A stretch of DNA of 28,995 nucleotides from Haplomitrium mnioides (GCA_049999725.1 JBNGIS010036459.1:1-28995), one strand, 5' to 3'; shown: positions 1-10,567, counted from the first letter of the stretch. Numbers and translations: made by a program. Notes: generated from the sequence alone by a model not told the origin.

Positions 1-138
1 CATGCGCCCTGCTCTTATCAGCTGTTTGAGGTAATCAGTTGTTCCTGCGAGGCCTTCACACTTGCTAAGGAGCATTTGGGTCGTTGATGCTTCTGATTCC
101 GTGAATTTTGCTTGAATGCTCCAAAGCACCGGCTGACA
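1..138 (-). repeat. Probable LTR terminus of a further gypsy relative (partial)
   Basis: Read on the minus strand, this stretch starts TGTCAGCC and aligns by eye over about 85 bases with the first bases of the gypsy-1 LTR (10567 downward), including a shared AATC, then AGCATCAAC block. The plus-strand right end is ...GGCTGACA, the same terminus as gypsy-1. I infer the edge of a diverged LTR that continues to the left of the window. One minus frame is open for about 45 codons, so a host exon behind a TGTCAG acceptor is the alternative, but the LTR match explains the sequence better. Confidence 0.45.
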
Positions 139-2157
139 TAAGTGTTGATGCTTTTCTCCTAATAGCAGATATGCAATCAATTCAGAATATGTTGTAAAGT
201 TCATGTTTTTGTATTGGGAAGGTAAGATCATGTTTAGTATATGAAAGGTGAATATAGTTTTTTGAATCTGTTCCTCTGTAGAAGCATGGTGTCCACACAA
301 AGTCAATTGTGATATAATTCTGAATAACTCACTGTTATATTTTTAAATGGTTGGGAAATCCTGCACCCTCAGGTTATCCCAATCATGCCTTGCTTTGGGT
401 AGATGTACGATCTTTGTATGGTCAAATCTGACCTTCAGATTGTTCTAGAGAAATCAGGGGTTGCTCTCATTTAGGCATTAGATTTTCAGAGAGTCTTACA
501 GATAGTGCCTAAGGAATACCTGTGCTTGGGATTTTTGTTGTGTAGTTATGTTTTCATCTGTCAAGATTCTATTCTCCAATCTTTTACAGATAGGATGTGC
601 ACCAAGATCTAGTGATTAGGAGAGGTAGTTCTCTCCTTCTATGGTCAAATGTTTGAAGTTTAGCTTCTCCATTGTTTAGAATGCTAGAAGAGTTTAAGGT
701 TTATGGAGGATAAATAGTAGATTTATCAAAAATTGAGAAAACCAAGTATTAAACTCTTTTAAGTTTTGTTTTTTGATTAACAATGATGTTCTAAACTTCT
801 TTGTTTTGTGTATAACTATTAAAATAGATTCTTATAATAGTTGTAATATGTAAAGTGTGCTCCATTTTCTTCTTGCTATAGGAAAGTAGATGATCTTCAA
901 ATCTTCAAAAAAATAATTGTTGTAGTTAGCAATACATCTTCAAGGTTTAGCAACAATGTTTCAGTGGTTGTAGATGTCTCTATTTTCAGAAAAAAAATCT
1001 TCATAAGTTGGAGTAGAATCCTTGAATATGAAAGCTTGACCTCTATACTTTTGAATAAGATCCTGAATATATAAATTTTTGAAATTGGGTATAATAAAAT
1101 CTGAATGTACTCTTTGTTGTAGAGGGAAAACTCTATGGACTAATTGTGGCTACTGTGTCTACTTTGAATGAATCTCTACAGATTCTTGAGACAAAAAGTG
1201 AGTTTCCTAGATTTGATTTTTTCGAAAAATGTGTTTTCTAGAAATCAAAATTTGTAATGTATTTATAGCCATAGTCAATCTTCTTTACACTTATAAATTG
1301 ATCTATGCTAATTACAATACATTTTATTATGAGATCATAGAATAAAACTTTGTGGTAGATTCTATTTGATTTCACAGTCTCCAAATTTCTATAGGACTAA
1401 ATGTAGAGTATAAATAGATCAAAATTCTAAATAAAGTGATATGCTCCCGATCTATATCAGGTTTGTATTCCAATTGATGTAATTATGCTTGATATCTTCT
1501 ATACAACTTTCTCAGCTTCCAATTTGATCAAGCCATCTAAATTGATAAATCAATGGCCGGTCAAATCATCTGTGAAGTAGCTTAAAGTTTTTACATACTA
1601 TTGCAATTCTGTATATTCTATTGATTCACAAGTTGTTTTTCTCCACAAAATGAAAGTATGGTTTTGTATATGTTGAATTAGTAGCATGAAAGCATAATAG
1701 AGTTGTTATGTTCTTGAGTTTGTAGATGCAAGAGAGACTAGCTCTCTGTTTGTAATTATTTATGAGCCAAAAAGCTTGAAATAAGGTTTGATAGATTTGC
1801 CTGGAGTTGGCAATCAAATCTACTATTTTAGATTTGAAGAAGGAGCTAAAATGATTGTATAATAGTTGATTTATGATCATTCAAAAAAATGATGTGCGCG
1901 AGCTCAAAGAGAATTTGGTTTAGTAATCAATATAGGTTCGGCAGCAAAACAATGCTTCAGCGATTTTGAACTTTGGCCATTTACTGTGTGTCTATTTTTG
2001 AACTTTCAATTTTCTTTGAAATTTTGTTTCTACAACAGTGATATATCACTGATATTGTTTGAAAGAAACTACTTTTTGAACTTTCACCTTTCCCAAAAGT
2101 ATTATTTTTAAACTTTCAAAATATACCCAAATGTCCATTTTTGAGCTTTCAGTGAAA
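139..2157. other. AT-rich stretch without a recognisable gene
   Basis: About 2 kb of AT-rich sequence. The longest open frame (1626-1880, minus, 84 codons) has no recognisable motif and stop-rich surroundings. It may be the decayed interior of copia-A or another old insertion. The only structure I see is a recurring short motif near the right end, listed separately. Confidence 0.5.
1962..2151. repeat. Dispersed short motif, TTTTTGAACTTTCA-like, about five copies
   Basis: Degenerate copies of T4-5 GAACTTTCA occur near 1964, 1994, 2072, 2105 and 2137 with irregular spacing of 30-80 bp. The core TTTGAACTTT recurs on the plus strand with single-base changes (AAACTTT, GAGCTTT). No coding frame follows the motif. 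It may be the remains of a tandem array cut by the assembly gap. Confidence 0.4.
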
Positions 2158-2257
2158 NNNNNNNNNNNNNNNNNNNNNNNNNNNNNNNNNNNNNNNNNNN
2201 NNNNNNNNNNNNNNNNNNNNNNNNNNNNNNNNNNNNNNNNNNNNNNNNNNNNNNNNN
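2158..2257. other. Assembly gap (100 N)
   Basis: A run of exactly 100 N, the usual placeholder for a scaffold join of unknown size. It truncates the unidentified ORF on its right, so the true sequence and distance are unknown. Confidence 0.99.
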
Positions 2258-2620
2258 GTTGAATGTTGTGTCAACAACCGGCTGAACTACGAAAGATTTG
2301 ATCGATTCTTCTCCAAATTTGATAGTAATCTGTTTATCACTTGATTTTCTTACTACTTGAATCAACTTGTAAGGTTTTGCTTCAACTCTAAAATTTATTT
2401 CAGATCTTTCGAACTCAGAATCATCCAAAACATTTAGATTTTTCCAGTTCACTAAATATGTTGAGCATGTCTTCAATCTAAGAAATCAGAGGTGTCTATA
2501 GCTTGTATTATACTCGCTTTGTGATTTCAAATCCTTCCATAAATCATCTAGGAAAGCTGGAGAATATGGAACTCGATTTGAATCTGATGTGTCAAACTTC
2601 TCCTTAGAGTTTTGTTGCAT
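2258..2620 (-). pseudogene. Unidentified ORF downstream of the copia-A left LTR, 3' end lost in gap
   Basis: An ATG at 2620 opens a minus-strand frame of 121 codons that runs into the N gap and is interrupted by one in-frame TGA at codon 45. The residues are charged and hydrophilic (for example KEKFDTSDSNR near the start, KFGEESIKSFVV near the gap), with no CCHC knuckle, protease or RT motif. It lies about 380 bp downstream of the copia-A left LTR and its primer-site-like bases, where gag would normally begin. I do not recognise the family. It could be a diverged gag N-terminus, an extra ORF of a non-autonomous element, or a captured host exon. The low stop density suggests that it was once coding. 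Confidence 0.45.
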
Positions 2621-2998
2621 ATCAGATCATCGAATTCTCCATGAATTTGATTGATGTCTTTATGTATATGTGTTTGCAATCAGATTTCAAATATAATTCC
2701 TCTATGATTTGCACGTATAGATTTTGAAAAGCTGAATCTTCCTTCTTTGAGCTGCAAATAATACACCTCCTTCAATGTTGTTCTCTTCTTCTTGAATAAA
2801 AATTATTATCATATAACATAAATTTTATATTTGAAAAAAAGTTAACATTTGTGTAGATAAAGAGGGAGGGGGATGATTTTTAAGATCAGATTTCTATCAA
2901 CACGATAGGAGAAATCTGTTTTTAGATTTTATAAAAGAAGGATGAAGTTAGAGACTTGAGGGAAAAAAATTATTTATAAGACACTTGTGTCGATAGCA
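2621..2998 (-). repeat. Copia-A left arm: leader region after the LTR
   Basis: Read on the minus strand, about 2765-2998 matches the plus-strand sequence at 10919 to about 11150 over most of its length (shared blocks such as ATAAAATCTAAAAACAGATT and AATCATCC), so the two are inverted copies. Minus-strand bases just after the LTR (TGCTATCGACACAAG) align with the better-preserved primer-site-like bases of the right arm. The remainder to 2621 has no counterpart that I can align with confidence. Confidence 0.65.
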
Positions 2999-3207
2999 TG
3001 TTTTGATGCAAGTAAATGATGCACTCAACAAATGTAATGCTCATAGCTCACATGCAAAGTGTGATAGATATATTCTTCCTCTCCTTTTGTCTGAGCATGT
3101 ATTATCTCCACCTCAATAAGTATCCTCATAGGATCCAAATATACATATGGTTATATTTCCTAGGATTAAGGTTAGGACTAAGTTCAAGTATAATCCTAAT
3201 TATATGT
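2999..3207 (-). repeat. Copia-A left LTR, first part (split by gypsy-1)
   Basis: The plus-strand edge is TGTTTTGATGC at 2999. The LTR continues to 3207, where gypsy-1 is inserted, and resumes at 10573-10636 (edge GTAACA). The two parts total 273 bp, against 272 bp for the right-arm copy. In LTR orientation it begins TGTTAC and ends AAAACA. The split is supported by the TATGT duplication (3203-3207 and 10568-10572) and by colinear alignment with the right LTR across the junction. Confidence 0.75.
3203..3207. repeat. Target-site duplication of gypsy-1 (left copy, TATGT)
   Basis: TATGT directly precedes the TGTCACGCCC edge of gypsy-1, and the same five bases follow its ...GGCTGACA edge at 10568-10572. 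Five-bp duplications are normal for LTR retrotransposon integration. Confidence 0.85.
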
Positions 3208-5925
3208 TGTCACGCCCTTCTCTTCGGCCTAAGCTCAAGAAGATCTTACTCTGAAGGAAGGTGAACGACACGGTTCAACAGGGTCTTTTATGAGATGGCC
3301 CCAAACCCTGATTTTTCTCTTTCACGCACTAATAGTCATAAGCTTCGTGGCGGTGTGTTCACTTAACACCAACCCAAAGAACCACAACCCACTCTTTCTT
3401 GCTACACACAACCCCAAGCCAAGATCAGAGCCACACCAATCTTGTCTTTCTAGCGACTGACCATTCAGACCAGGGAACGGCTTGCAAATCTGCATATGTA
3501 TCTCATTTCAAAGAGAAGAATACTGACAAGACTGCTCCGAAGAGCTAACCACAGTCCTACACAAAAAATACATAGGGGCCCGCTACTCCAGCACCCTTAC
3601 TATACCCTCAACGCACTCTCTATCCACTCCACCGAGCCTCTAGCACTTATTCACAACTATACAACAAGGACTACAAGCATATTTAGAGTATATACTTGAC
3701 AGAAGCACAGAGCGCCATCGGCCAATGACTCCGTACACCACCTAGGTCTCCCCCACAACACTTCACACTTCGGCCCACCCACTCATACACATATCACCAG
3801 CTAGTTTATACCCTCCGTCGTAGAGGAGCTTGGATTCACTTTGGCAAGCTTGAAAGAGGTCTGACTAACTTCCACCCCTAGAAGACACTCCTACGGACTG
3901 CTGGAACACACTCCACCTGAGACCCCGATCGAATCTTCTTTGTAGTGTGCGGGCACTAACGCAACCACCACTTGCCTTCGACCTCCCCTTGAAATGCAAA
4001 CCATCAACACCCTCCTGATGTTACTAGGGCTGAATCCCCTACTCAATCACGACTCACAAGTCCAGGACCAACGCCCTGCCTTCTCCTTTGAGTATCGATT
4101 CACCTCTGAACGTTGGTCCAACCCCAAAATGAGTTCACTTGGATCGCTCGAGCCTCTACAGCCTCCAACTCAGTGATTCTTGGCGCCCCTTCAGTCAACC
4201 TCCACTCCTTTGGCCACCGAACACAAGTACACTCACTTCAATCAAAGAATCACAGAGCACACTCTCTGTCCCTCACTATCTCCTTGCACAAGATCTTCAA
4301 CGAAGCCTCCTGATCTACCTCTCAACCTTTTGACTCGCATCATCTTTAACAATGGATCTGTGCACACCCTTGTACACATCCATGCTTCATTAATCGCACT
4401 TATAGCTTCAAGATCAAGACTTCAATCACCATGTGTCACCGACATTATTGACCAACCACCAGCACAGAACTTGTACACTTCCATGTCTCCTCAACATGCA
4501 CAGATCCCCCGCACTTTGATGTGAGGACTATCTATATTCCAAACTTGTGTCTCTTTGCTCTTGGCTTGCCATTCTCACCTTTGTTTCCCGTTCTTGTTTT
4601 TGCATCTCATGGTAGTAAAGAGGGCCACGGTTGTAACGATATTTTGCTGGTTCTTTCTTGGCTTCTTGAAGGTAACTGATTCTTGGTGTGACGACACCTA
4701 TCTTGAGGATGCCGAAGATCGGCCAGATCCAGTAAAGACAAACTTAGCGTAGAAAGAGTGATCTGATGAAGGTCGGATCAGCGCAACCCGAATAGCTTGA
4801 CGGCAGACCCCGCTTCTCCATGGTAGACCTGATTAATGATGGCAAACCCGATGCTTGGCCAACCTAATAGAACAGATAGAACTCTGTCAAAAGAAAGATT
4901 GGGGAAGACTCGATAAACCTGATCAGACCCGATAGGTGGCAGTAGACCCCAATGAGGGACAACAGCTCCGATGGTCTTTTCTAGTGTTCAACTCCGATGA
5001 TTGACTTTTTCCAATAGGCACCACCCGCCGCCGTCTTCCAAGGGGAAGTTGGACCGCCTCGTCCGGCAGTCAACTCCAAAGTTTGACTGGATCCGATGAA
5101 ATATTCCAGTGCAGATAAGATTGGCGCAACTTCCAACAAAACCAAAGTCTGATCCTAAGTGGAACATCGGTTTGACCCAATGATCCATTATAGCTTTTGA
5201 TGGTCAACCCTCATAGTTGGCTCCTCCAGATAGAGCATCGCTTGACGCCGTCTTCCAAGTGGAAGTTGGACTACCACGCCCATCGAAAAAGTATTGAGGT
5301 GGTACAATCAACTCCTTTGCTTTGACCAACCTTGATACTACCAATATAGCCCCAATAGAAGAAAGACTTTCAGAAGACCAAAATTTGCTTGGACCCTAAT
5401 GTTGCTAACATCTGATTGATCTGGTGTCGTCGCTGCCTTCCGACGGTTGTCACATCCTTCATTCTCCTTCCACTCCTTCGATGCTAGTCATGTTGGGAGC
5501 GCCTTCCCATCTTCTTCACTATCGAGCCCTACCACTATACCAATAGTCAAGAATAATCAATGGAGCTCTTTGCCTTACCTTTAGCTCTTCTTTCTTGACG
5601 TTTGGTTGTTGATTCTATCCAATTCCCGTGATCTTTCTCATCTCGCCCTACATCATCTAATTCTTAGGTCGCTTCCTTCTTAGCCTCCTTGCGAGTCTCT
5701 TCGCCACATCTCTGGAGAGTGTCCCATCCTTCCACCGTCCTCGTCCTAATTTCCACGTTCCGATGACCTTTCGAACAACTAGTTGAACGATCCCCTCTAC
5801 TTATCACCGATATGGAATACCCCAATGCCTCTGGAGTATCTCCGCGCTTTAGAAGTAGAGAACTTCTCCGCTAATGCTTTCAATTTCTCCAATTTTTCAT
5901 TAGTGCCTCAATTCACTGGTTGACA
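3208..5925 (-). repeat. Gypsy-1 3' LTR (2718 bp)
   Basis: The left edge TGTCACGCCC resembles the gypsy-2 edge TGTCACTCCC. The right edge is ...ACTGGTTGACA, directly followed by a polypurine tract. Several blocks run parallel to the gypsy-2 LTR (GAGATGGCCCC near 3292, GACACCTATC near 4695, CGTCTTCCAA...GGAAGTTGGA in U3). Plus-strand ORFs in 3496-4752 overlap in several frames, have no known motifs and look like chance frames in C-rich LTR sequence. The last 150 bp (5776-5925) recur as the 5' LTR stub. Confidence 0.8.
4980..5330 (-). repeat. Two diverged repeat units in the gypsy-1 U3
   Basis: Two segments, about 4985-5095 and 5200-5325, share GCCGTCTTCCAAG, GGAAGTTGGAC, nearby TTGAC/GTCAA cores and CTCC blocks. 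They correspond to the 123-bp units of the gypsy-2 U3, where the array is longer. I infer that the array was already present in a common ancestor and expanded in the gypsy-2 lineage. Confidence 0.5.
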
Positions 5926-5938
5926 GAACTCCCCTTTT
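5926..5938 (-). other. Gypsy-1 polypurine tract
   Basis: The minus strand reads AAAAGGGGAGTTC immediately before the TGTCAACC start of the 3' LTR. This is the purine-rich primer for plus-strand cDNA synthesis, and its position confirms the LTR edge at 5925. The gypsy-2 counterpart reads GAAGGGGGAGTTA. Confidence 0.8.
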
Positions 5939-6364
5939 AATTGCAAAGCAACCCCGCAACCACCCTCTTCTCTCACCATCCTTCATCTCAACGTCTTCCA
6001 CTGCTCTTTCATAGCACAACATATTCACATATGGTTCAACCCCCTAACTGTCCACCATGTACACACCTCATCACTCTTTTGAGCCATCATCGTCCTCTCT
6101 CATTTTCCTCCTCTACCATATACCTCTTCAGGCCATCACAGAGAATTTGATTCGCGATTTTATTACCTTCCAATGTCTCTATCTCCATGGACCCATTTTG
6201 ATGTAGTCTGGTGAGAACAAAAGGTGTCGTCCGTCTCGTGTGCAGCTTCCCCAAGAAATGCATAAATCGGCTCACTTACAGCAACACCAAATCTCCTTCA
6301 TGAACATCCATCGCCTTCAGCCTCTTATCATGTTGCCCTTTCGCAACTTTTTTTGGTGCTTTAC
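5939..6364 (-). pseudogene. Gypsy-1 post-integrase tail of pol
   Basis: The minus frame at 6275-6087 contains FLGKLHTRRTTPFVL, then LHQNGSMEIETLEG. This corresponds to the C-terminal integrase segment that usually reads K-L-R-x-R-W-x-G-P-F followed by a G-x-V/M-E-(L/I)-x-x-x-x-G core. The matching gypsy-2 segment (17060-17210) reads FPRKLHTRWMGSFLL. The remaining sequence down to the polypurine tract shows no clear motif and contains stops. Confidence 0.65.
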
Positions 6365-7339
6365 TCAGTCGTGCGCTTGCTCCCAAATCTCCTCCAACTG
6401 CTCTAGCTGGTACAATCTCTCTCTCCTCCTCGGCTCTTCCGCTAGCCTCTCTCTCGCTAGCACCCTCCTTGTCGGCAACTCAAATTCCACCGGTAGCAAT
6501 GAGTGTTGCCCAAAGACAAGAAAATAAGGATAGTGGCCTGTCGTGGTCTTGTGAGCTAGGTTGTAAGCACAAGTCGTTGTGAGCAACTTGAGATCCCAAT
6601 TAGACTTATTTTCCGATACCGTCTTGCTAAGGATCCTACCCATTATTCCATTGGCTTTCTCTGTCAGCCCATTATCCTTCGAGTGGTAAGCCATCGTGCA
6701 TATATGCTTGATCAAATGTCTATCGGTCAAATCCTTGATCACGTGATTGACAAAATGCTTACCCTGGTTGCTCACCAATTCCAATGATGCTCCAAATCTG
6801 CAAAACATCTACTCGTATAGGAAAGTTGCCACTATCTTCACATCGTCCTTTCAAGTTGCTCTTGCATCGACTTATTTGGCAGCATAATCAATGTCCAAAA
6901 GAATGTTTTGGTTCTCCTTTTGGGTGGATGGTGCTATCGGCCCGATAAAGTCTACGCCATATTTTTGGAATGGTGCGAGCAGAATGATCAGAGTTAATGG
7001 GTGATGCTGGTTGGCTGCAGGCTTCTCCGTTTTTTGACAGGCATCACATCTTTTCACAAAGAAATGTATATCCTTGTGTAGAGTCGGCCACCAGTAACCC
7101 GCATCCAATACTTTTCCCATTGTGGTTTTAGATGCAAAATAGCCTCCCACTTCTTCTCAGTGCAACGCTTGGATCACTACTGTGGCCTGGTCTTGCTCTA
7201 GACACCTCTTGATCATACCATCCAGACCACGTTTGTGCAACACTTTCTTTACCATCGAATACGGCTTCATTTTCCGTACCTTCCCTATTACTACCTTTCG
7301 GTACCTAAACAGAAAGAAGAAACTCGATGATATCTGCAT
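6365..7339 (-). pseudogene. Gypsy-1 integrase (broken)
   Basis: Integrase inserts element cDNA into the chromosome. The N-terminal zinc-binding region ends in KRCDACQK (7060 region), but the second zinc-ligand histidine is replaced in GGYFAS. The catalytic core has YGVDFIG (first Asp kept) and VSNQGKHF, where the usual SDxG aspartate is Asn. The glutamate is kept in NGLTEKANGIM. A stop and frame change between 6872 and 6808, plus stops near 7151, split it into pieces (7339-7157, 7150-6872, 6808-6365). The downstream part has the conserved AYNLAHKTTTGHYPYFLVFG segment. Confidence 0.85.
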
Positions 7340-7871
7340 AATCCGTTGGCCTGCCTATATAGATATGGAGCAGATCTTCATCTGAAAAAGCATCGTTCAC
7401 CCTTTCTTCATTGATCAGCTCGTCGATCCTAGAGAAGAAATCGGCATTGCTATGTGCCTTCCTTGGCTTAATCCACACCTTGAAATGGAACTCTTGTAAG
7501 AGAAGCATCCACCTCGCAATCCTCCCCGTGACACCAGGTTTTTTTACCCTATACTTCAGCGCGTTGTGATCAATGTGAAAGATCACTTTACAATGGAGGA
7601 GGTAGTGCTTGAATTTCTTTAAGGCGTAGATGATTCCTAATGCCTTTCAATCGGTAGCGGAATAATTCTTCTCTTCGGTGGATAGCAACCTGCTTGCAAA
7701 ATAAATGGGATGATCCTGTCCTTTCTCATCCAATTGACTGAGCAACGCTCCCATATAGAAGCCTGACACATCAATCATCACATGGAATTCCTTCCCCCAA
7801 CTAGGCAACATTAGCATTGGTGCATTTGCCAGGCACTTCTCTAGCTCATGGAAACTTGCCAACCGCTCCAC
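7340..7871 (-). pseudogene. Gypsy-1 RNase H (broken)
   Basis: RNase H degrades the RNA strand of the RNA-DNA hybrid. The region carries FHVMIDVSGF (first Asp), then SATD followed by a stop and KALGIIYALKKFKHY, where gypsy-2 has NWEALGIIYALKKFKHY, so both the Trp and the catalytic Glu are lost here. FHIDHNALKY (Asp) and SNADFFSRI follow in 7586-7305. It follows RT directly, as in all Ty3/gypsy pol genes. Confidence 0.85.
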
Positions 7872-8900
7872 AGTAGGCTCAAAGTCACTTCCTCCTTAGT
7901 CATTTTTGTAAGGCGTAAGGCTATCGTGGCAAGCTGGCCGATAAATCTTCCATAATAGCCCACGTAGCCTAAAAGACCTTGTACATCCTTCAAATTCGTG
8001 GGAAAGGACACCTTCAACCAAACGCTGACCTTTTCTTGGTCCACCTAAATTTCTAAGCTAAATATCTTATAGCCAACAAGTACTCTCTCCTTTACACTGA
8101 AGAAGCACTTCCCTGGATGTAACCGCAATCTTGTCTCCCAACAACAATGGAATGTGAGCCTTACGTCTCACTTATGATCATATGCCTTCCCATACACTAC
8201 AAAATAGTCAATGAAAATCTCCAAGAACTTCTTCAAGTAGTCGTGGAAGATATTCATCATCATCCTTTGGAATGTGCCAGACGCATTACAAAGCCCGAAG
8301 GGCATTCTTCAAAAGGCGAACACTTCACTCAGTGGTGAAAGTTGTTTTCAGTTGATCCTTCTCTTGGATCCAGATGTGATTGTATCCTAAGTAGTCATCC
8401 ATAAAGCTATTCATTTCTTGCTCGGCTACTAAGTCCAACACTCCATCAGTGAACGACAAAGGGTAATGATCCTTCTTTGTTGCCTCATTCAACTTTCAGT
8501 AATCTTGGTAGACTCGGATCTTTGGCTTCCCATCCATCCCTACTTTCTTTGGCACCACCACCAGCGGTGACACCGACTTGCCATTCAGAACAAGGTAGAT
8601 AAACCCAGCCTCCAACAGTTTGTCAACCTCCTCTTTTACCAGCAGAGAGAACCTAGGATTCATCCGATACTGACGTTGTCATACTGGTACCGATGTTGGT
8701 TCCAAGTCAATGCAATGCTCTCCTAATTCTCTTGGAACTCCCTTCATATCTTCATAGCTCCAAGCAAACACATCGTTTAAGTTTGCGAGGGTCCAAACTA
8801 AGGCTCTCTCTTCGGCCATTGGTAGCTCAACTCCGAGATGGAATTTTTGGCCTTCCGGTATGACAACCTCCTTTTGTTGCGCTTCTCTTACTCTCCCCAC
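7841..8900 (-). pseudogene. Gypsy-1 reverse transcriptase (broken)
   Basis: RT copies element RNA into DNA. N-terminal blocks include VFAWSYEDMKGV and ELGEHCIDLEPTSVPV (8900-8679), then SPLVVVPKKVG, YPLSFTDGVLD and MDDYLGYNHI (first catalytic Asp region), spread over several frames. The active-site loop near 8200 reads FIDYFVVYG, where plant gypsy RTs have F-(V/I)-D-D-F; the second Asp is Tyr. DVQGLLGYVGYYGRFI (8044-7841) is the usual segment before RNase H. Multiple stops and frameshifts prevent translation. Confidence 0.85.
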
Positions 8901-9101
8901 TTTGTTCCTTCTAAGCGTCTAATCTTCTCCCTCCAGGGTTGCCAAACACATTCCTTCATTGGCTAGCTTGGTCCCGCTTCTATCTTTGTGGCGGAATTTC
9001 AACTCCCCTTCTAACTCAAGGTCCACCTTCTCCCTCTTTTTCGATGGTCCGACCACGTCTTCCAAACCGGGTTCTTCTATTGTTCCTTCCATAAGGTCTA
9101 T

Positions 9102-9640
9102 TTAACCAATCTCCATTTCCACTTCCCCCGCCAGCCTTTCTTCCGGTGCCTCGTTGTCCAATTGGATCCAGTAGTAGCACTCTGTTTCAGCCTCATCTTT
9201 TGACCATTCATTGTCAAAATCTGCCTGAGGCTGCATCTCCCCCTCATAGGATACTACCCCATAATAGACCACCGCTCTTTTTGGCCCGAACTTCAGAGTA
9301 GAGTTTCCCCAGTTGTGCAAGACTCGGGTGCCGTACAACCACAGTCTTCCAATCAGAACTTGGTAAGAAGAAGGCTATGCCAGCCGCATTACTGGATAGT
9401 TCAATTGGAGTTCCACACCTTTGATGATGGTGGGTACTTGCAATAGAGCTCCCAACGGCTTCACTCACGATCCATCAGCCAATCTCATGATTCAAGCGGT
9501 GGGTTGGAATTTCTTGAGTCCCAACCTATCTATGGTCTCCTCAATCATGATATTGACCCCTGGTCCTCCATCCACCGGTACCAGCAAGAGTGTACAATCC
9601 ACGATCTGAATTCAATTTCTGGGGCACCCTTGTCCTTATA
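9102..9640 (-). pseudogene. Gypsy-1 aspartic protease region (broken)
   Basis: The minus frames give LVPVDGGPGVNIM near 9560, the aspartic protease active-site region in its D-G-G form, then SSDWKTVVVRHPSLAQ in one frame and, in another, WLYGTRVLHNWGNSTLKFG (near 9338), which corresponds to the protease C-terminal segment. A C-terminal acidic tract (DNEWSKDEAETECYYW) leads to RT. Frameshifts and stops separate the parts. Confidence 0.75.
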
Positions 9641-10417
9641 AACGAGACTCAGATCGACTATGGTGCCCACCCGGGGTAGGGGCCTCCTCCTCTTCGGTCC
9701 CATCAAAAGTTCCCTCAATTTAATTCTATATAGTGGATTGTCCTTAATCAATTGTCCCACCGTTGTTGTGGCTAGGCAATCTCGGACATCTACTTGAATG
9801 TTGTAGAGAATGGGCTTTGTCACCTCGGTCGGAACCACCACTGCTGCCTTGTCCCTTTGAGGCTTCTCTGATGTCTGCTTCCTTTGAACTTCATTCAAAG
9901 TTTTTCTAGTTGCATTCCCCTCCTCTATTGCATCCATGGCCTCCACTCGTCTTCTTACCTCCTCTTTTTGCCTTGGGTGGAACCGCTTTGGGTTGTCCCT
10001 TTGGTATTCTGAATCGCTATCAAACGGCGACTCAAGATCTTTAGCCTCCTCAACTTCACCCCCTTTCCTACGCTTTTCCTTCTTCTGATTTTGGGCTTCC
10101 GCTTGTGTCATCACCCAATAGTAGTCCTTAGATGAAGGTGGGTCCCAACCCGGCAATTCAGCTTCCTCCTCCTTTGGTTCATTCCTGACTTCTGGCTCCT
10201 AGTCTACCGTTATCAGATTCACCACTAGTGGAGGTGGTGGGGGATTTTCCCTTGCATTTTGGCCCAGCTTTGGTCTCTTGTTGAGCAGGCAATTCATCGC
10301 CACATGCCCCTCCGATTTGCATTGGAAACAAAGCGCATACAGTACCCCATTGTTCTGCTTCCGTGGCTTTGGGCAATTTGAGGATATGTGACCCGGCTGA
10401 CCACAATTCCAGCAGAT
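9545..10417 (-). pseudogene. Gypsy-1 gag C-terminus: nucleocapsid and linker
   Basis: Two CCHC knuckles, CWNCGQPGHISSNC and CFQCKSEGHVAMNC (10414 to about 10270), match C-x2-C-x4-H-x4-C exactly. They are followed by a basic/acidic linker with a long 203-codon open frame (10156-9545) containing YYWVMTQA, EYQRDNPKRFHPRQKEEVRRR, then VDVRDCLATTTVGQLIKDNPLYR, the approach to protease. Everything N-terminal to the first knuckle is missing: sequence homologous to gypsy-2 stops at about 10417, where the LTR stub begins. Confidence 0.85.
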
Positions 10418-10567
10418 CAACTAGTTGGACAATCCCCTCTACTTATCACCGATCTGGAATACCTGAATGCCTTTGGAGTATCTCTGCACTTTAGAGGCAA
10501 AGAACTGCTTTGTTGATGCTTTTGATTTCTCCAATTTTTCATTAGTGCCTCAATTCATTGGCTGACA
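10418..10567 (-). repeat. Gypsy-1 5' LTR stub (150 bp)
   Basis: These 150 bases align end to end with 5776-5925, starting CAACTAGTTG and ending TTGACA/CTGACA. They are the outer end of the 5' LTR, directly adjacent to the TSD TATGT. The rest of the LTR, the primer site and the gag N-terminus are absent, so a deletion joins gag position 10417 to LTR position 10418. Confidence 0.85.

Larger units (their letters stand above)
3208..10567 (-). mobile_element. Gypsy-1: decayed Ty3/gypsy retrotransposon, 5' end deleted
   Basis: A 7.36-kb minus-strand Ty3/gypsy element bounded by TG...CA and the TSD TATGT. In minus-strand order it has a 150-bp stub of 5' LTR, truncated nucleocapsid, protease, RT, RNase H, integrase, polypurine tract and a 2718-bp 3' LTR. 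The RT-RNase H-integrase order defines Ty3/gypsy. It is a relative of gypsy-2 with recognisable protein similarity throughout but strongly diverged LTRs. Stops and frameshifts break every domain, so it cannot be autonomous. Confidence 0.9.

Noticed and set aside
3994-4752. Plus-strand ORFs in the gypsy-1 LTR as small genes
   Set aside because: They overlap in three frames, have no motifs, and lie in LTR sequence that parallels gypsy-2 LTRs without conserved frames.
5776-5925. A host exon captured twice (150-bp direct repeats around the gypsy-1 coding region)
   Set aside because: The copies abut a polypurine tract at one end and a TSD at the other, so they are LTR ends.
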